From the NCBI GenBank assembly GCA_029964075.1, contig CM057144.1, positions 17,445,281-17,509,280 on the forward strand: DNA of 64,000 nucleotides. The letters run 5' to 3'. Both the position numbers and the translations under genes were made by a program. The notes beneath the pieces are model-generated. The model did no database searches. It was not told where the DNA came from and saw only the letters and a program-made list of their open reading frames with translations. Below are positions 49,522-59,677 of the stretch, one piece after another (position 1 is the stretch's first letter; each line of letters starts with the position of its first letter). The DNA is from Patiria pectinifera (lineage: Eukaryota > Echinodermata > Asteroidea > Valvatida > Asterinidae).

Positions 49522-50535
49522 ATGGCTGAGGGATTCGCTGAGATCCTTGCCAAATCGAATGAGGCCCTCGCTGAGACACTCGCAAAGGCGTTTCAGGGAT
49601 TAAAGTTCACTAGAGCCCCAAAGTTAAAGTTATCGAAATTTTGTGGCCCACCCGAGAAATCTGGTGACCCGACTCTGGGAGAATGGGCAGAAGAGTTGAA
49701 CTCATATGTGAGGCAACTTGAGTTGACCAGGGAGGAGCGAGTGGGTGTCGCTTTAGATTATTTGGGGGGCGTGGCAAAGGAAGAGGTATTATGTAATCCT
49801 TTGGAAGAGAGGGATACCTTGGAAAAGTTATTGACCCTGTTGGCCCGAATGTTCGGTCCAACAGAGACTATCGCGTCTCTGACTGGTGCTTTCTACGGAC
49901 GCTCCCAAATGGAGGGTGAGACCCTCGCTGAATTTAGTCGGGCAATCATGAGGTTACATGACAGGATGGAGGAAAAGGCCGAAGGCCCAGAACTGCCTGC
50001 GCTGCGGCTTACGCGGGATAAAGTGTTGAAAGAGCGATTAGTTAATGGGGCATGCGATTCCTCTGTTCGACGCGAGCTTCGCCGCATACAGGTGGAGAGA
50101 CCTGATTTGCCTTTCCACAAGTTTCGAGCGCATGCTCTGGAGTTGCTTCCTGAATCAGAGCAGAAATTGACTCGAAAGGCCAAGGTGAGAGAAGCTACGG
50201 CTATTGATAAGGTTGCCGAGGTGCCGGTTTGCGCTGCTGCAAGGAAGTCAGATGATGTTTTGTCGCAGTTGGTGAAGTCCAATCAGTTAATGGCTGAAAA
50301 GTTAGAGAACCTTGCGCAGCAACAGGCCGCAACCAATGCGCAGCTGTCGGAACTTACCTCTGTTTTGACCAAAAAGCTCGACTCTGCAATCACGGCTAGG
50401 TCGGACCGCTCTACAGTTGTCTGTCACTATTGCAAGAAAGCTGGGCATATTGCCCGCAACTGCTGGAAGAAAGCCAGTGATGATACGGATGGCGCAAAAC
50501 CTCGAGTTTCGGAAAACCGGAACCCTTCGGTGTAG
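49522..50535 (+). CDS. gag: Gag polyprotein (337 aa)
   Basis: Intact ORF from ATG to TAG. A retrotransposon-gag-like capsid region spans roughly residues 30-210 (ARMFGPTETIASLTGAFYGR; ETLAEFSRAIMRLHDRM). A helical segment and one CCHC zinc knuckle follow: CHYCKKAGHIARNC at about residues 301-314, spacing C-x2-C-x4-H-x4-C, which binds element RNA. The next frame (pol) is -1 relative to gag and opens at 50484, overlapping by about 50 nt. I see no canonical slippery heptamer in the overlap, so the expression route is unclear. Confidence 0.92.
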   Translation: MAEGFAEILAKSNEALAETLAKAFQGLKFTRAPKLKLSKFCGPPEKSGDPTLGEWAEELNSYVRQLELTREERVGVALDYLGGVAKEEVLCNPLEERDTLEKLLTLLARMFGPTETIASLTGAFYGRSQMEGETLAEFSRAIMRLHDRMEEKAEGPELPALRLTRDKVLKERLVNGACDSSVRRELRRIQVERPDLPFHKFRAHALELLPESEQKLTRKAKVREATAIDKVAEVPVCAAARKSDDVLSQLVKSNQLMAEKLENLAQQQAATNAQLSELTSVLTKKLDSAITARSDRSTVVCHYCKKAGHIARNCWKKASDDTDGAKPRVSENRNPSV

Positions 50536-51959
50536 TGGGTGGAGCACCGAAGGGGAATGACCTGCCCACACGAGATTCTAGTAATTTGACTCTAGAAGGG
50601 GAGTGTGCTGATTCAGCACTGAGTGCCGGGCCTATATGGGGTGACTGTTCATGTAATGATAAACAGTTAAGAGACGAGTTAATCGGACCTAGCCCTACGA
50701 CCAAGATTGTTGTAGGTGGGATAACTGTTAGTTGCATTTTAGATAGCGGCGCTGAAACTTCCGTGATGAGTTTTGCATTCTATAAGGAGCATTTGGCTGA
50801 TAATGTTGGTGGGTTGAAAGCTGTTGGGAGATTTGTGAGACTCTTCGGTGCTAATGACGTAGAGATACCTGTGTGTGGGTATTTTGAGATTCCTGTGACA
50901 ATATTTGGTAAGACTGTTCAGGCTTGTTTTGTAGTTAGGGCTGATAGTCCCCAGGAGGTTCCTGGTGATCGACGACAGATGCACCCAATCCTTCTTGGTT
51001 GCAATATTTTGCGGATGCTTGTCAAGTTGCGAGTCACTCCTTCCGGGCCAGAAGGAAGGGAGTGGAAGGTTGCCCTTCAGTGGTTTTCGAGTACTCAGGG
51101 TTTGCAGGATGGTGAAGTTAGTGGGCCGAGGTTGCCAACACAGGGTGTTGTTGGTAAGGTTAGCACTGTCCAGGATGAGACGGTTGAGCCTTTTTCGGCC
51201 AGGTTTATTTCCTGCGTGGTTGATGAATTGGGACCATTGGGTTCTGATACTGGTACTCTGGTTTTTCTTGGGCAGTTAGATGCAAACTTGGCTGATGACA
51301 GCAAAAAGAGTTGGGATGCATACCCTGGTTTAGGCATGGTGGAAGGAGTTCATACTGTTGAGGATTCCACAATTAAGCTTCTTGTATGCAATCAGGGGGA
51401 AAGTTCCATCTGTTTGCCTGCTTTGTTTTGCTTGGGTGAGGCCACTGTGGTCTCGGAGGGGGATGAGGTTTTTTTACACGAGGTTCCTGATGGCCTTAGT
51501 GTGTCAGTACAGCAGGTCGCTGGTGAGTGTGGGACGACCACTGGACAAGGGGTGGAGGCTGAAGCGGTAGGGATTGAAGTCCCTCAAGGGGGAAGTGCCT
51601 CTGAGACATCCAGTGAGTTCTTTACGTTTCCAGATGGGCGACAGTATCGGCTGCCTCCGGGATTGAGTCTGAATGACCTTGATGCTACGGAAGGTGCTTT
51701 GGCAGCAGAGTTAATAGAGAAGTACGAAGGTGCGTTCTCAATGGGGTCGTTGGACTTGGGGAAGTGTACCTTGATTCCACATGAAATTCATGTTACTGAC
51801 AACCAGCCTGTAAAGTTGCCTTATCGCCGAATTCCTCCACATTGTATGCCTGAAGTACGGAAGTTGTTACAAGATCTCTTGGAACGTGGGGTGATACAGA
51901 AGTCATCAAGTGCATATGCAAGTCCCGTAGTTCTTGTCCGTAAAAGAATGGGTCTTTAA
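50535..51959 (+). pseudogene. pol: pol part 1: aspartic protease and start of RT (frameshifted)
   Basis: The frame is open from 50484 and has no ATG near its start. A retropepsin-like domain has the catalytic triad in CILDSGAETSVMS (D-S-G at about residues 70-72). A long linker follows, then the RT N-terminus (LLERGVIQKSSSAYASPVVL). The frame ends at 51959 because one base appears to be missing in the A-rich stretch near 51945. Translation of the RT core continues in another frame immediately after. This is either a true inactivating mutation or an assembly error at a short homopolymer. Confidence 0.88.
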
Positions 51960-52489
51960 GGCTATGTGTAGATTATCGGAAATTGAATGCACGTACAGTG
52001 AAGGATGCTTTCCCGTTGCCTCGAATAGAGGAGACTTTGGAGGCACTGGCTGGGTCTCAGTACTTCTCGTCCTTAGATATGGCACATGGGTATTTCCAGT
52101 TAGTGATGCATTCTAATTCAGTTGACAAGACGGCTTTCAGGGTGCCGTGGGGTTTGTTCTCCTTCAATCGTATGCCACAGGGGCTTAGCAACAGCCCAAG
52201 CACATTTCAGAGGACAGTCGAGCACATCTTTGGAGACATGAACACGTCGCAACTCGTTCTGTACTTGGATGACATACTAGTGTTTTCGAGTACCTTCCAG
52301 GAACACATCAAGAGGCTGGGCACTGTGTTTGAACGGCTCATTGCCCACGGCCTAAAGTTAAAGGGGGAGAAATGTCAGTTGTTCAAGCGGGAGCTGAGAC
52401 ATCTTGGACATGTAGTTGGCAGCTCTGGGGTTACTGTAGACCCAGACAAGGTTGAACGGTGGCGACATGGCCTGTTCGAAGAGTGCTGA
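51947..52489 (+). pseudogene. pol: pol part 2: reverse transcriptase core
   Basis: Frame-shifted continuation of RT. Motif A is in FSSLDMAHGYFQ, motif B is RMPQGLSNSPSTFQR and the catalytic YLDD box is encoded at about 52262-52273. The frame is lost again at about 52455-52480 within the start of the connection domain, giving a stop at 52487-52489. The catalytic aspartates are all present, so the lesions are purely frame changes. Confidence 0.9.
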
Positions 52490-52865
52490 GGAACTGCGTT
52501 CTTTCCTTGGCCTTGCGTCTTATTATAGACGTTTTATACCTGGATTTTCCAAGATGGCTGTCCCCTTGAATACGCTTACGGCCATGGGTGGGACAAAAAC
52601 AGGGAAGCCCCCATGGAGTAATACGTGTAGTTGGTCGACGGAGGCTGATCACGCTTTCCGGAGTTTGAAGGATGCATTGTGTAAAGCTCCTGTACTAGCT
52701 TATCCCGACTTTCAGAAAGATTTTGTTGTTGAAGTGGATGCTTCCATCAAGGGATTAGGTGCATGTTTGCTTCAGACAGGTAGCGATGGGGCTTTACACC
52801 CGACGCTACGCGAGTCGTGGGCTTCGAGGTGCGGAGAGGAATTACTCCGACCTATCAAGTTTTAA
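52452..52865 (+). pseudogene. pol: pol part 3: RT thumb/connection and RNase H start
   Basis: SAEELRSFLGLASYYRRFIP and FVVEVDASIKGLGACL are the typical Ty3/gypsy RT-RNase H junction and first RNase H motif. The frame breaks near 52800 (CCGACGCTACGC) and RNase H continues in the next ORF. Confidence 0.88.
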
Positions 52866-54777
52866 ACTTGAGCTGCTGGCCCTCAAGTGGGCAATATCAG
52901 AAAAATTCAGGGACTACCTGTTGGGTGCAAGGTTTGTTGTCTATACGGATAACAATCCATTGGCACATTTGGATAATGCAAAACTGGGTGCAACTGAACA
53001 GCGCTGGGTGGCCCAGCTTGCCCCGTTCAACATGGAAATCCGGTTTCGGTCTGGAAAGACCAATAAATGCGCTGATGCCTTGAGTCGGCGCCCTGTTGGG
53101 AGTGTAGAAATTTGTGAATTGTCAGCTGGCGGGACTGCAACTCCCCATAAGTTGCGAACTGCTGAACAGGTGCACCCGCAGGGTTTTCCAGCATCCAAGG
53201 GTGAAGACCCACCTTCATCATCGGTCTTGCCATCATTTTCGCATGAGGAATTAGCTGTCATGCAGAAAGAGGACGAGCAGCTGGGACAGGTTTGGAGACG
53301 ATGGTTGAGTAAGTGGGAGCCAGGGCAGGTGTATTCCGGCGCTGATGTTGATGTCACAGGTTGGATAAAGGAGTGGCCGAAAATTGTAGAGAGGCAGGGT
53401 GTTCTCTATAGGAGAGTCTGTGATTCTGCTCAGGGCTATGTGTTTCAGTTGATGACCCCGGTCAAGTTGCAACAAACAATGATTGAGTCGGTCCATGATC
53501 GCTGGGGCCATCAAGGGGTCAATAGAACTTTGTCTTTGCTGAAATTGAGGTGTTTTTGGCCGGGAATGAATGGACGTGTGCGTAAGCATATTCAGCAGTG
53601 TCTGCGTTGCACTGTGTCCAAGACTCCTACCCCAACAGTGCGTCCACCTTTGCGTCATTTATTGGCCTTCAAGCCAATGGAACGACTTGCGTTGGACTTT
53701 TTGAAGCTAGACCGTGGTCAGGGAGGTTATGAAGACGTGCTTATAATGACAGACGCCTTCACCAAATATGCTTTGGCCGTGCCTTGCAGAAATCAGACAG
53801 CTGTCATAGTTGCCAAGGTTCTCAGGGACCACTGGTTTTCACACTACGGAGTGCCGCTCCAGATCCATACCGATCAGGGCCGCAATTTTGAGGGTAAGTT
53901 AGTGAGAGAACTATGTAGATTATATGGAATTCAGAAGACAAGGACCAGCCCATACCATGCTCAAGGGAATGGCCAGACAGAGCGATTTAATCGGACGCTC
54001 TGTTCTCTGATTAGGTCATTAAATGGTAGTGATCGAAAGAAGTGGCCTGACCTTCTGCCTTATATTGTCTACATGTACAACTCAACCCCTCACAGTGTCA
54101 CAGGTGTTGCGCCTTGGACTCTCCTTTTCGGTAGGCAGCCAAAGACCCCAGTGGATCACCTGGTTGGGAATGTTCCAAGTGACTTGGACGAAGATTATGT
54201 CAAACAGCAGGCGGAGTTTATGGAGCGAGCTTACAGTGTCGTTAAAGATCGTCTAGTAAAGGCTGCGGAGTCAAACAAGAAGTATTGTGATTCTCGAAGC
54301 AAGCCGGTTGAGCCATTGGAGATTGGGAGTCGAGTCTTGGTCAAAAAGTGTGCGTTTGATGGAAGACACAAGTTGAGCGACAAGTTTGGTGAGGAACAAC
54401 ATGTGGTAGTGAAAGTGGGTCAAGAAGGTGATCTGTTTGCAGTGAGGCCAATTTTAGGAGGGAAAGAGAGATGGGTGAATAGACGGCTACTTATACCTGA
54501 CCCACGTGGTGAATTGGCAGAGCCTCCGGGTAAAGAGGAGGGATTGTGGTGTGAATTACCCGAAGTTGAGAGGTCGGATGAAGAAGCTGAGGAACAGTCC
54601 TCTTCAGAAGATGAGTTAGTTGTCTGTGCACCTCCGAAACGAGATGGCCTGCCTGAATCCCACTCATCCAAACCACCTCCAGTATTTAGTGATCCCAGAA
54701 TAGAAGCTCCAGCAGAACCCACTGAAGTATTGAGACGTTCTGCACGCCTAAGGCAAAAGAAGTATGCTGAGTCATAG
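52795..54777 (+). pseudogene. pol: pol part 4: RNase H remainder and complete integrase
   Basis: The part homologous to pol begins near 52800 (YASRGLRGAERNYSDL); the ATG at 52759 is an out-of-frame artefact. RNase H ends with VVYTDNNPLAHL and NKCADALSRRP. Integrase has an HHCC zinc finger (HDRWGHQGVNRTL ... CLRCTVSKTP) and the DDE core: LALDFLKLD, HTDQGRNFEGK and GQTERFNRTL. A GPY/F-like C-terminal region and an acidic tail follow. No chromodomain is visible. The integrase part itself is uninterrupted. Confidence 0.92.
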
Positions 54778-55098
54778 TCTTCTGCTCTAACGTAGAATTA
54801 CATGAGAATTCTTGGTATGTGTTGGTGACTTCTGGTTATAGTCCAGGATAGGGCTTAGTTTAAACTGAAGTTTGAAATTCTAAAGTTTTTAGCACCTTGT
54901 ATTGAAAAAAAGTTTGTTCATGTTGTTAATATTTGCCTTTTTGTTTTTCAGGAAATCTATGGAATCCATGAGGGAGTAGCCTGTGAATTTTCACGGGTAC
55001 CGGTGGTTACCGCTTCTGATCCTTGAATTCTGTACCCTTTGTAACTGTTTAAGGTAAACGTTTTGAATCATTTTTGAGTGTTTGCGAAGTTTAGGACG
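54778..55098 (+). other. Non-coding gap with a strong splice acceptor ahead of ORF3
   Basis: TTTGCCTTTTTGTTTTTCAG ends at 54951, a near-ideal polypyrimidine-AG acceptor between pol and ORF3. It could serve a spliced subgenomic mRNA. This is inference from the signal alone. Confidence 0.45.
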
Positions 55099-55701
55099 AT
55101 GACGGATCCAAAGAGGATATATGTATTCGGGCATTCGTTCCCTGCGCGACTTTCAAAGGCAGCGCAGAGAAATGGCCAAACACCGGGTGCGTTCATAGGT
55201 GTCGGGCGTGATTGCAGAGTCGAGGTAGAGGGTCACCCAGGGTTAAGCTATCAAAGATTATTTCGAGGTGGGGACCATTATTATAGAAAAATGAAACAAA
55301 CAACAATGGATGTATTGTGCATTGATTTGGGTACCAATGACTTGTGTGAAATTGAGGGATCTCCTTCTGTAGTTGTGCAAAATACCTTGAGGTTCATAGA
55401 CTCGCTCGGGGAGAAAGGGATAAATCCAGCCCATATTTTTGTGTTCACTGTCATTCAGCGGGCACAGATTACTCGGAGTGGCCAAGTTTCAATATCCACT
55501 TTTAATCATCGAGTAAAACGATACAATGCGACCCTAGGTCGGGAGATAAAAGCTCGTTATTCACGTGTGAGTTTGTACACACAGAGAAAGGTGAATCGTC
55601 CCAAGTATTTATCCCGTGATGGCTGTCACCTCTCTGAGGAGGGCCTAGTTCGTTATGGCAAGGGCCTCAAAGAAATAATTTGGCACAAGTGTCGCCATTA
55701 G
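55099..55701 (+). CDS. ORF3: SGNH-hydrolase-like protein of the retrotransposon (200 aa)
   Basis: Intact ORF between pol and the 3' LTR, where env-like genes sit. The three SGNH blocks are in order. Block I is YVFGHSFPARL with a candidate nucleophile S13 (GHS in place of GDS). Block III is CIDLGTNDL (G78, N80, D81). Block V is LSRDGCHLSEEG with the D174/H177 pair. There is no signal peptide or membrane segment, so it is not a classical envelope. Esterase domains of this fold are known from ORF1 of some CR1-type LINEs. Here the domain lies in an LTR element and its role is unknown; lipid, glycan or RNA-particle functions are all speculation. The start at ATG 55099 was chosen because the frame extends only a few codons further upstream without another ATG. 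Confidence 0.8.
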   Translation: MTDPKRIYVFGHSFPARLSKAAQRNGQTPGAFIGVGRDCRVEVEGHPGLSYQRLFRGGDHYYRKMKQTTMDVLCIDLGTNDLCEIEGSPSVVVQNTLRFIDSLGEKGINPAHIFVFTVIQRAQITRSGQVSISTFNHRVKRYNATLGREIKARYSRVSLYTQRKVNRPKYLSRDGCHLSEEGLVRYGKGLKEIIWHKCRH

Positions 55702-56249
55702 TGTTATACTTGTACTTATACCTCTTTTTGTTACTCCTGAAGAGTTATGATATTTAATGTGTCATATATGTAACTTTAAGTGATTTAAAGAGAAAGGGTG
55801 TTCGCTTTCCACCATGTGGAGAGATACAGGTAAAAGTAGCTTTTCCCTGCACCCTATAGTTCCTGTATTCTTGTTCAATCTCTTTTGATTGATGTAGCTT
55901 AGCTTATTTGCTAATTGCTTGCCATGGTTAAATGTCATTTAAGATTTAAAGGTGACATACTCTTGGAGTTAACAGATTTGATAAGAGCACCTGATGTGAG
56001 GATGTTTAAAGATTTAAGCTTGTTACATTCGTCGAAGGTCGACAGAAAAGTTTTGTGTGTGACTATTTATTCCAAGTTTTTGGTGAAGTTTTCTTGACAG
56101 TTTTATTGCAGCTAAATAACTTGTGGGATTAAAGATGATGTACGAGATTTAGTTATGTATAAAAGAAAAAAGTATGTATGCGTTACACTTGGAGATTATT
56201 GTGCAGTGTAATATTATAGTTCATATACCATCCGAGGGCGTATGGCTTC
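55702..56249. other. Untranslated segment between ORF3 and the polypurine tract
   Basis: About 550 bp with only a trivial 60-codon open frame (55915-56097) that shows no domain. Confidence 0.5.
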
Positions 56250-56262
56250 AAAACAGGGAAGG
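56250..56262 (+). other. Polypurine tract
   Basis: AAAACAGGGAAGG abuts the 3' LTR start. It is purine-only except for one C, and is the expected plus-strand primer. Confidence 0.75.
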
Positions 56263-57422
56263 TGTAGGGGTATGTGATTTATGAAACCTCATTTATGATT
56301 ATATAAGTGATAATATCGATACATGATTGTAATGTTGTTATGTATTATAGTCACTTTCTGGGAGTCAATCGTGTACAGTAACATTGCAGTATTTTGATGT
56401 GGCCAACCGCGCATGCGTGTTAGCTCTCTCTCTCTCCACGTTATTTTGGGCGAAAGTTGGGAAAGTTCTAGCTCCAAAGTTTCCTTTTGAAGTCGAGGTA
56501 TTTTCCTCTGTTCGAGTGCATCGTGCATGAAGGTGACTTGTCCGCATTTGATTCAGGATCAGTTTGGTGCAGGTATGAGAGTTTGAGAACTTTCATTTAA
56601 AGAGATTTTGCTTGATTATTGTGATGAGTTCATGATTTGTTTTGACTCACACTCCGTGAAACTTCTCTGTATGTGCATGCATTGTTCACGCGATACGTTG
56701 ATTTGCATGTACATAGGTTATGCCGTACCATTGCTAAGGACCGTGGTCCGCTAGCATCGCAGGAGTCGAGAGAGGGCAGCGCAAGGTCTCGGGTCCGGTC
56801 CGGGTGAATTATACGTAATATTATAGGGCTTTAAGGGAAACAGTATCCATTTGTCTTTTATATTACTAGTTTATCATGGAAAGAGATTGAATCATTGAAT
56901 TGTATTTTATTTTTCATCAATAGGGGATTCTTTTGGATTGGATTGGATTGAATTTGATTGGATTGATTGTCAGACGGATTGGATTGGATTGATTAATTTA
57001 AACTGAAGATTTGGGATCTGAATTTTTGGAGAAATATCTTCTTGGATTTGTAGAGGGTTTCTACAGGGATACATACATACCAGGATTTGGATAATCTCAG
57101 GGTTTGACATTAGGACTTAATATTCAAGTAGTTTGTATTGTGACTGCCAGGATCCAATTTGTTTTAAGGGAATATTTAAAGTGATAATTTGTCATTTCTA
57201 CTTGTAACTGATTATCTATCAGAGACCATTTTATCAGGGGATTTCCACACATACTAATTAATTGCATATAAATAAATAAATTCTGAGCTGCAATTGTCGA
57301 GTCACTGGATCACTTTATTTAGAACTGACTGCCAATTATTCACCAGGGTACACACCCTACCCCAGTTTGTTAGCACACGCTCAAACTACCCCAGGGAGCG
57401 CACCACTAGGCGCGCCCTTACA
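56263..57422 (+). repeat. 3' LTR
   Basis: Begins TGTAGGGG and ends CCCTTACA, matching the 5' LTR. It differs most in the GGATT pentamer region (about 56930-56995). The flanking CTTA at 57423-57426 completes the target duplication. Confidence 0.95.
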
Positions 57423-58471
57423 CTTATAAACCTTAACTACCCAAGGTCTGTGAAAAATCGTATTAAAATTGCAGTATATATGAGTAGTCTACATGTACAT
57501 GTACAAGCAATTGTTGTATTTTTCAGTTATTTTTAGTTTGTATTATTTTGTATCGATCCTGCTTTCCACTCTAGATTATTGTTTAAGTTGCCAACCCCGT
57601 TGTCCAGAAATGTTGTTTCTCCTGAAGTTCGTAATTCAGTCACAGTTTATATAATGAGGGGATTAGGGGATCATGAGTCTCTTAAAATGTGTCCACCCCA
57701 CCTGAACATTTTTGTGTAAGAATCCCTTAAAACATTTCTCATTCCCCATAACATCTGCGTACAAATTAGGAGGTTTAGAGTAAGGATGTGACGCTTAAAC
57801 GTTTAAACATTCTATGTCCAAATTTTCCAAAACGTTTAAACGAAATTATTTACAAAATTTAATTTACAAAACCTAAAAAGCACTGCAGTACTAGATTACA
57901 TTCTGGGTATAAGTTTTAAGTTTTATCATTTTCAATGACTGCCCGCTATTTATTATGTCAATGATTTTTGATTTCTCGTTTCAATCATGAAAGTTCCACA
58001 TCTGCAGACATAATGTGCAGGCATCGGCCTTTGTGAAATAGCTAAACATCAAATTCAGAGACATAGATTAGATCCAAGCCCCAAAACATGTATAATTGCA
58101 ACAAATATATATTAATGCCGTCAATAAAGTTAGTTAATAAAGAGAAGTTTGATGAATACATGTAATTTCAACGTCAGAAATATTGAATATGTGACAATAA
58201 AGTAATCAAACGATATAAGCCAGATTTGAACTGTATCTGTTGATTGAAAATGATACTTACTCAGGAATGTTTGAAATAGATGCCCAGACTTTCTAATAGT
58301 TGCTATTTGCAGTTTTGTCCACTAATTATTTCAATCACTCAATGACAGTTGTCTGTTGAATCTACGTGCATAAGTGAAAGCAAAATTTTACATACAATTT
58401 AGTTATTATTGAACAGTTACTCACAATAAGGTGGAATTATATACATGTACTTAAGTATTTTGTACGTACTA
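57423..58471. other. Gene-free interval
   Basis: AT-rich sequence with no exon or repeat that I can support. Confidence 0.5.
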
Positions 58472-58938
58472 CACAGTGGTGCAAAAAGACGGCAATTTTC
58501 ACCTACTTGTTGAGCATATTTCAAAAATTCAATTTAATGGTGTTAAAATATTGATCTATAAACATAAGTGACGAAAAAATGATTGCAAACGCATATTTTG
58601 TTTCTGAAATATGGTAGTTTAAACATTTCATGTTTGTCCTGTTTGTTTGTCCTGTTTGTCCACGGACGGCTTCATTCCATCCGCTTAAGTTGACCTGGCT
58701 CCATCCGCTTGATTTGAAGACAAAAAAAAACACCAGGATACACGTGGACTTGTTGACGTTTGGTGACTTGTATTCAAATTATTCTTGCGATTTTTTTAAA
58801 AAAGATTTCTTTTCACCACGCACAGTTGAAGAGCTATACTTCACTACATTATAAACAAAACAAAACAGTTCAAATAAGTTAAGTAAGTAGGTAAAAATTC
58901 CCGTCAAAAGTGGGTTTCCTTCTTTTTGCACCACCCTG
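58472..58938. mobile_element. MITE with TA target duplication (Tc1/mariner-like), copy B
   Basis: Same family as 12441-12840 but inverted. The ends are CACAGTGGTGCAAAAAGACG and CCTTCTTTTTGCACCACCCTG, flanked by TA on both sides. Interior matches include CAATTTAATGGTGTTAAAAT and AACATAAGTGACG. It is about 67 bp longer than copy A. The extra part includes a segment near 58630-58720 with TTTGTCCTGTTTG direct repeats and two CCATCCGCTT motifs. Confidence 0.8.
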
Positions 58939-59677
58939 TAGAACTACATAACAAAATATTGACATACTGATACACTTTCTAAGGGCTAATATTCGGTATA
59001 TTACTGCACAAATAAAAACCAAAAGGTTAAACAGATAAAACTGATAAAAGCCAACCGGCCGAGTTTTTCAACTAATGTAATAGTGAAAATGTTGATTGTT
59101 CGCTCAAAGGGACCTCAATTCGTGGACGTGACCCCTTGGTTTTTTTTCATCATCGACTAATGGTTGCGCCACCGTGCGGCTAGTCTTTCCCCAGCGATTT
59201 GGTAAAACAGATCGATAAGGGTCCGTAATGGCAATTTTGCTCGACTTATTTCGGTTATTCATGGTGGTCCGAAGACTAACAAGAAAAAAAATCACAAGCT
59301 TACTCGGGAGGGACTCAAACCAACGACCTCCCGCTTAATAGTGCAGACGTCAGCTTGTGAGTTTTTTTTGTACATCTCCCTGACGCAATAAAATCAACAT
59401 ACAGGTAATAACTGTCGGAAGCTCTTGAAATGACGCAAAAAATATATGGGTGCATGCAGGCCAGTAAATCGGTCCGAAATTACCTTCGCCGGCCAAATCA
59501 CTATTTGCATGCTCGCATATTGTTGGCCGTGAACTGGAAATATTACTCTATTTTGCAACTGGCGATGCATCTTCAGGAGTATTTTAACGGGTGATCATCT
59601 TCGGATGGAAATTTCTCCCAAAAGTCATCGGATTACCCACAGAAAAATTGAAAAGAAAATGAAGATGAAGAAATAAG
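58939..59677. repeat. Interval with SINE head fragment
   Basis: About 59252-59362 carries the tRNA-like head of the family at 903-1262 on the minus strand (GGGACTCAAACCAACGACCTCC and GTGCAGACGTC), with a body that then diverges. The rest shows nothing I can identify. Confidence 0.6.

Larger units (their letters stand above)
47993..57422 (+). mobile_element. Full-length Ty3/gypsy-type LTR retrotransposon with extra SGNH-like ORF
   Basis: Two LTRs of 1179 and 1160 bp both begin TGTAGGGG and end CCCTTACA (TG...CA). They are bounded by a CTTA duplication at 47989-47992 and 57423-57426. The order inside is primer-binding region, gag, protease, RT, RNase H, integrase, SGNH-like ORF, polypurine tract. 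Integrase after RNase H places it in the Ty3/gypsy lineage (or retrovirus-like), not Ty1/copia. LTRs are clearly similar but differ by scattered substitutions and by GGATT-repeat copy number, so the insertion is not brand new. pol is interrupted by frameshifts in three places, so this copy is probably inactive. Confidence 0.95.
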
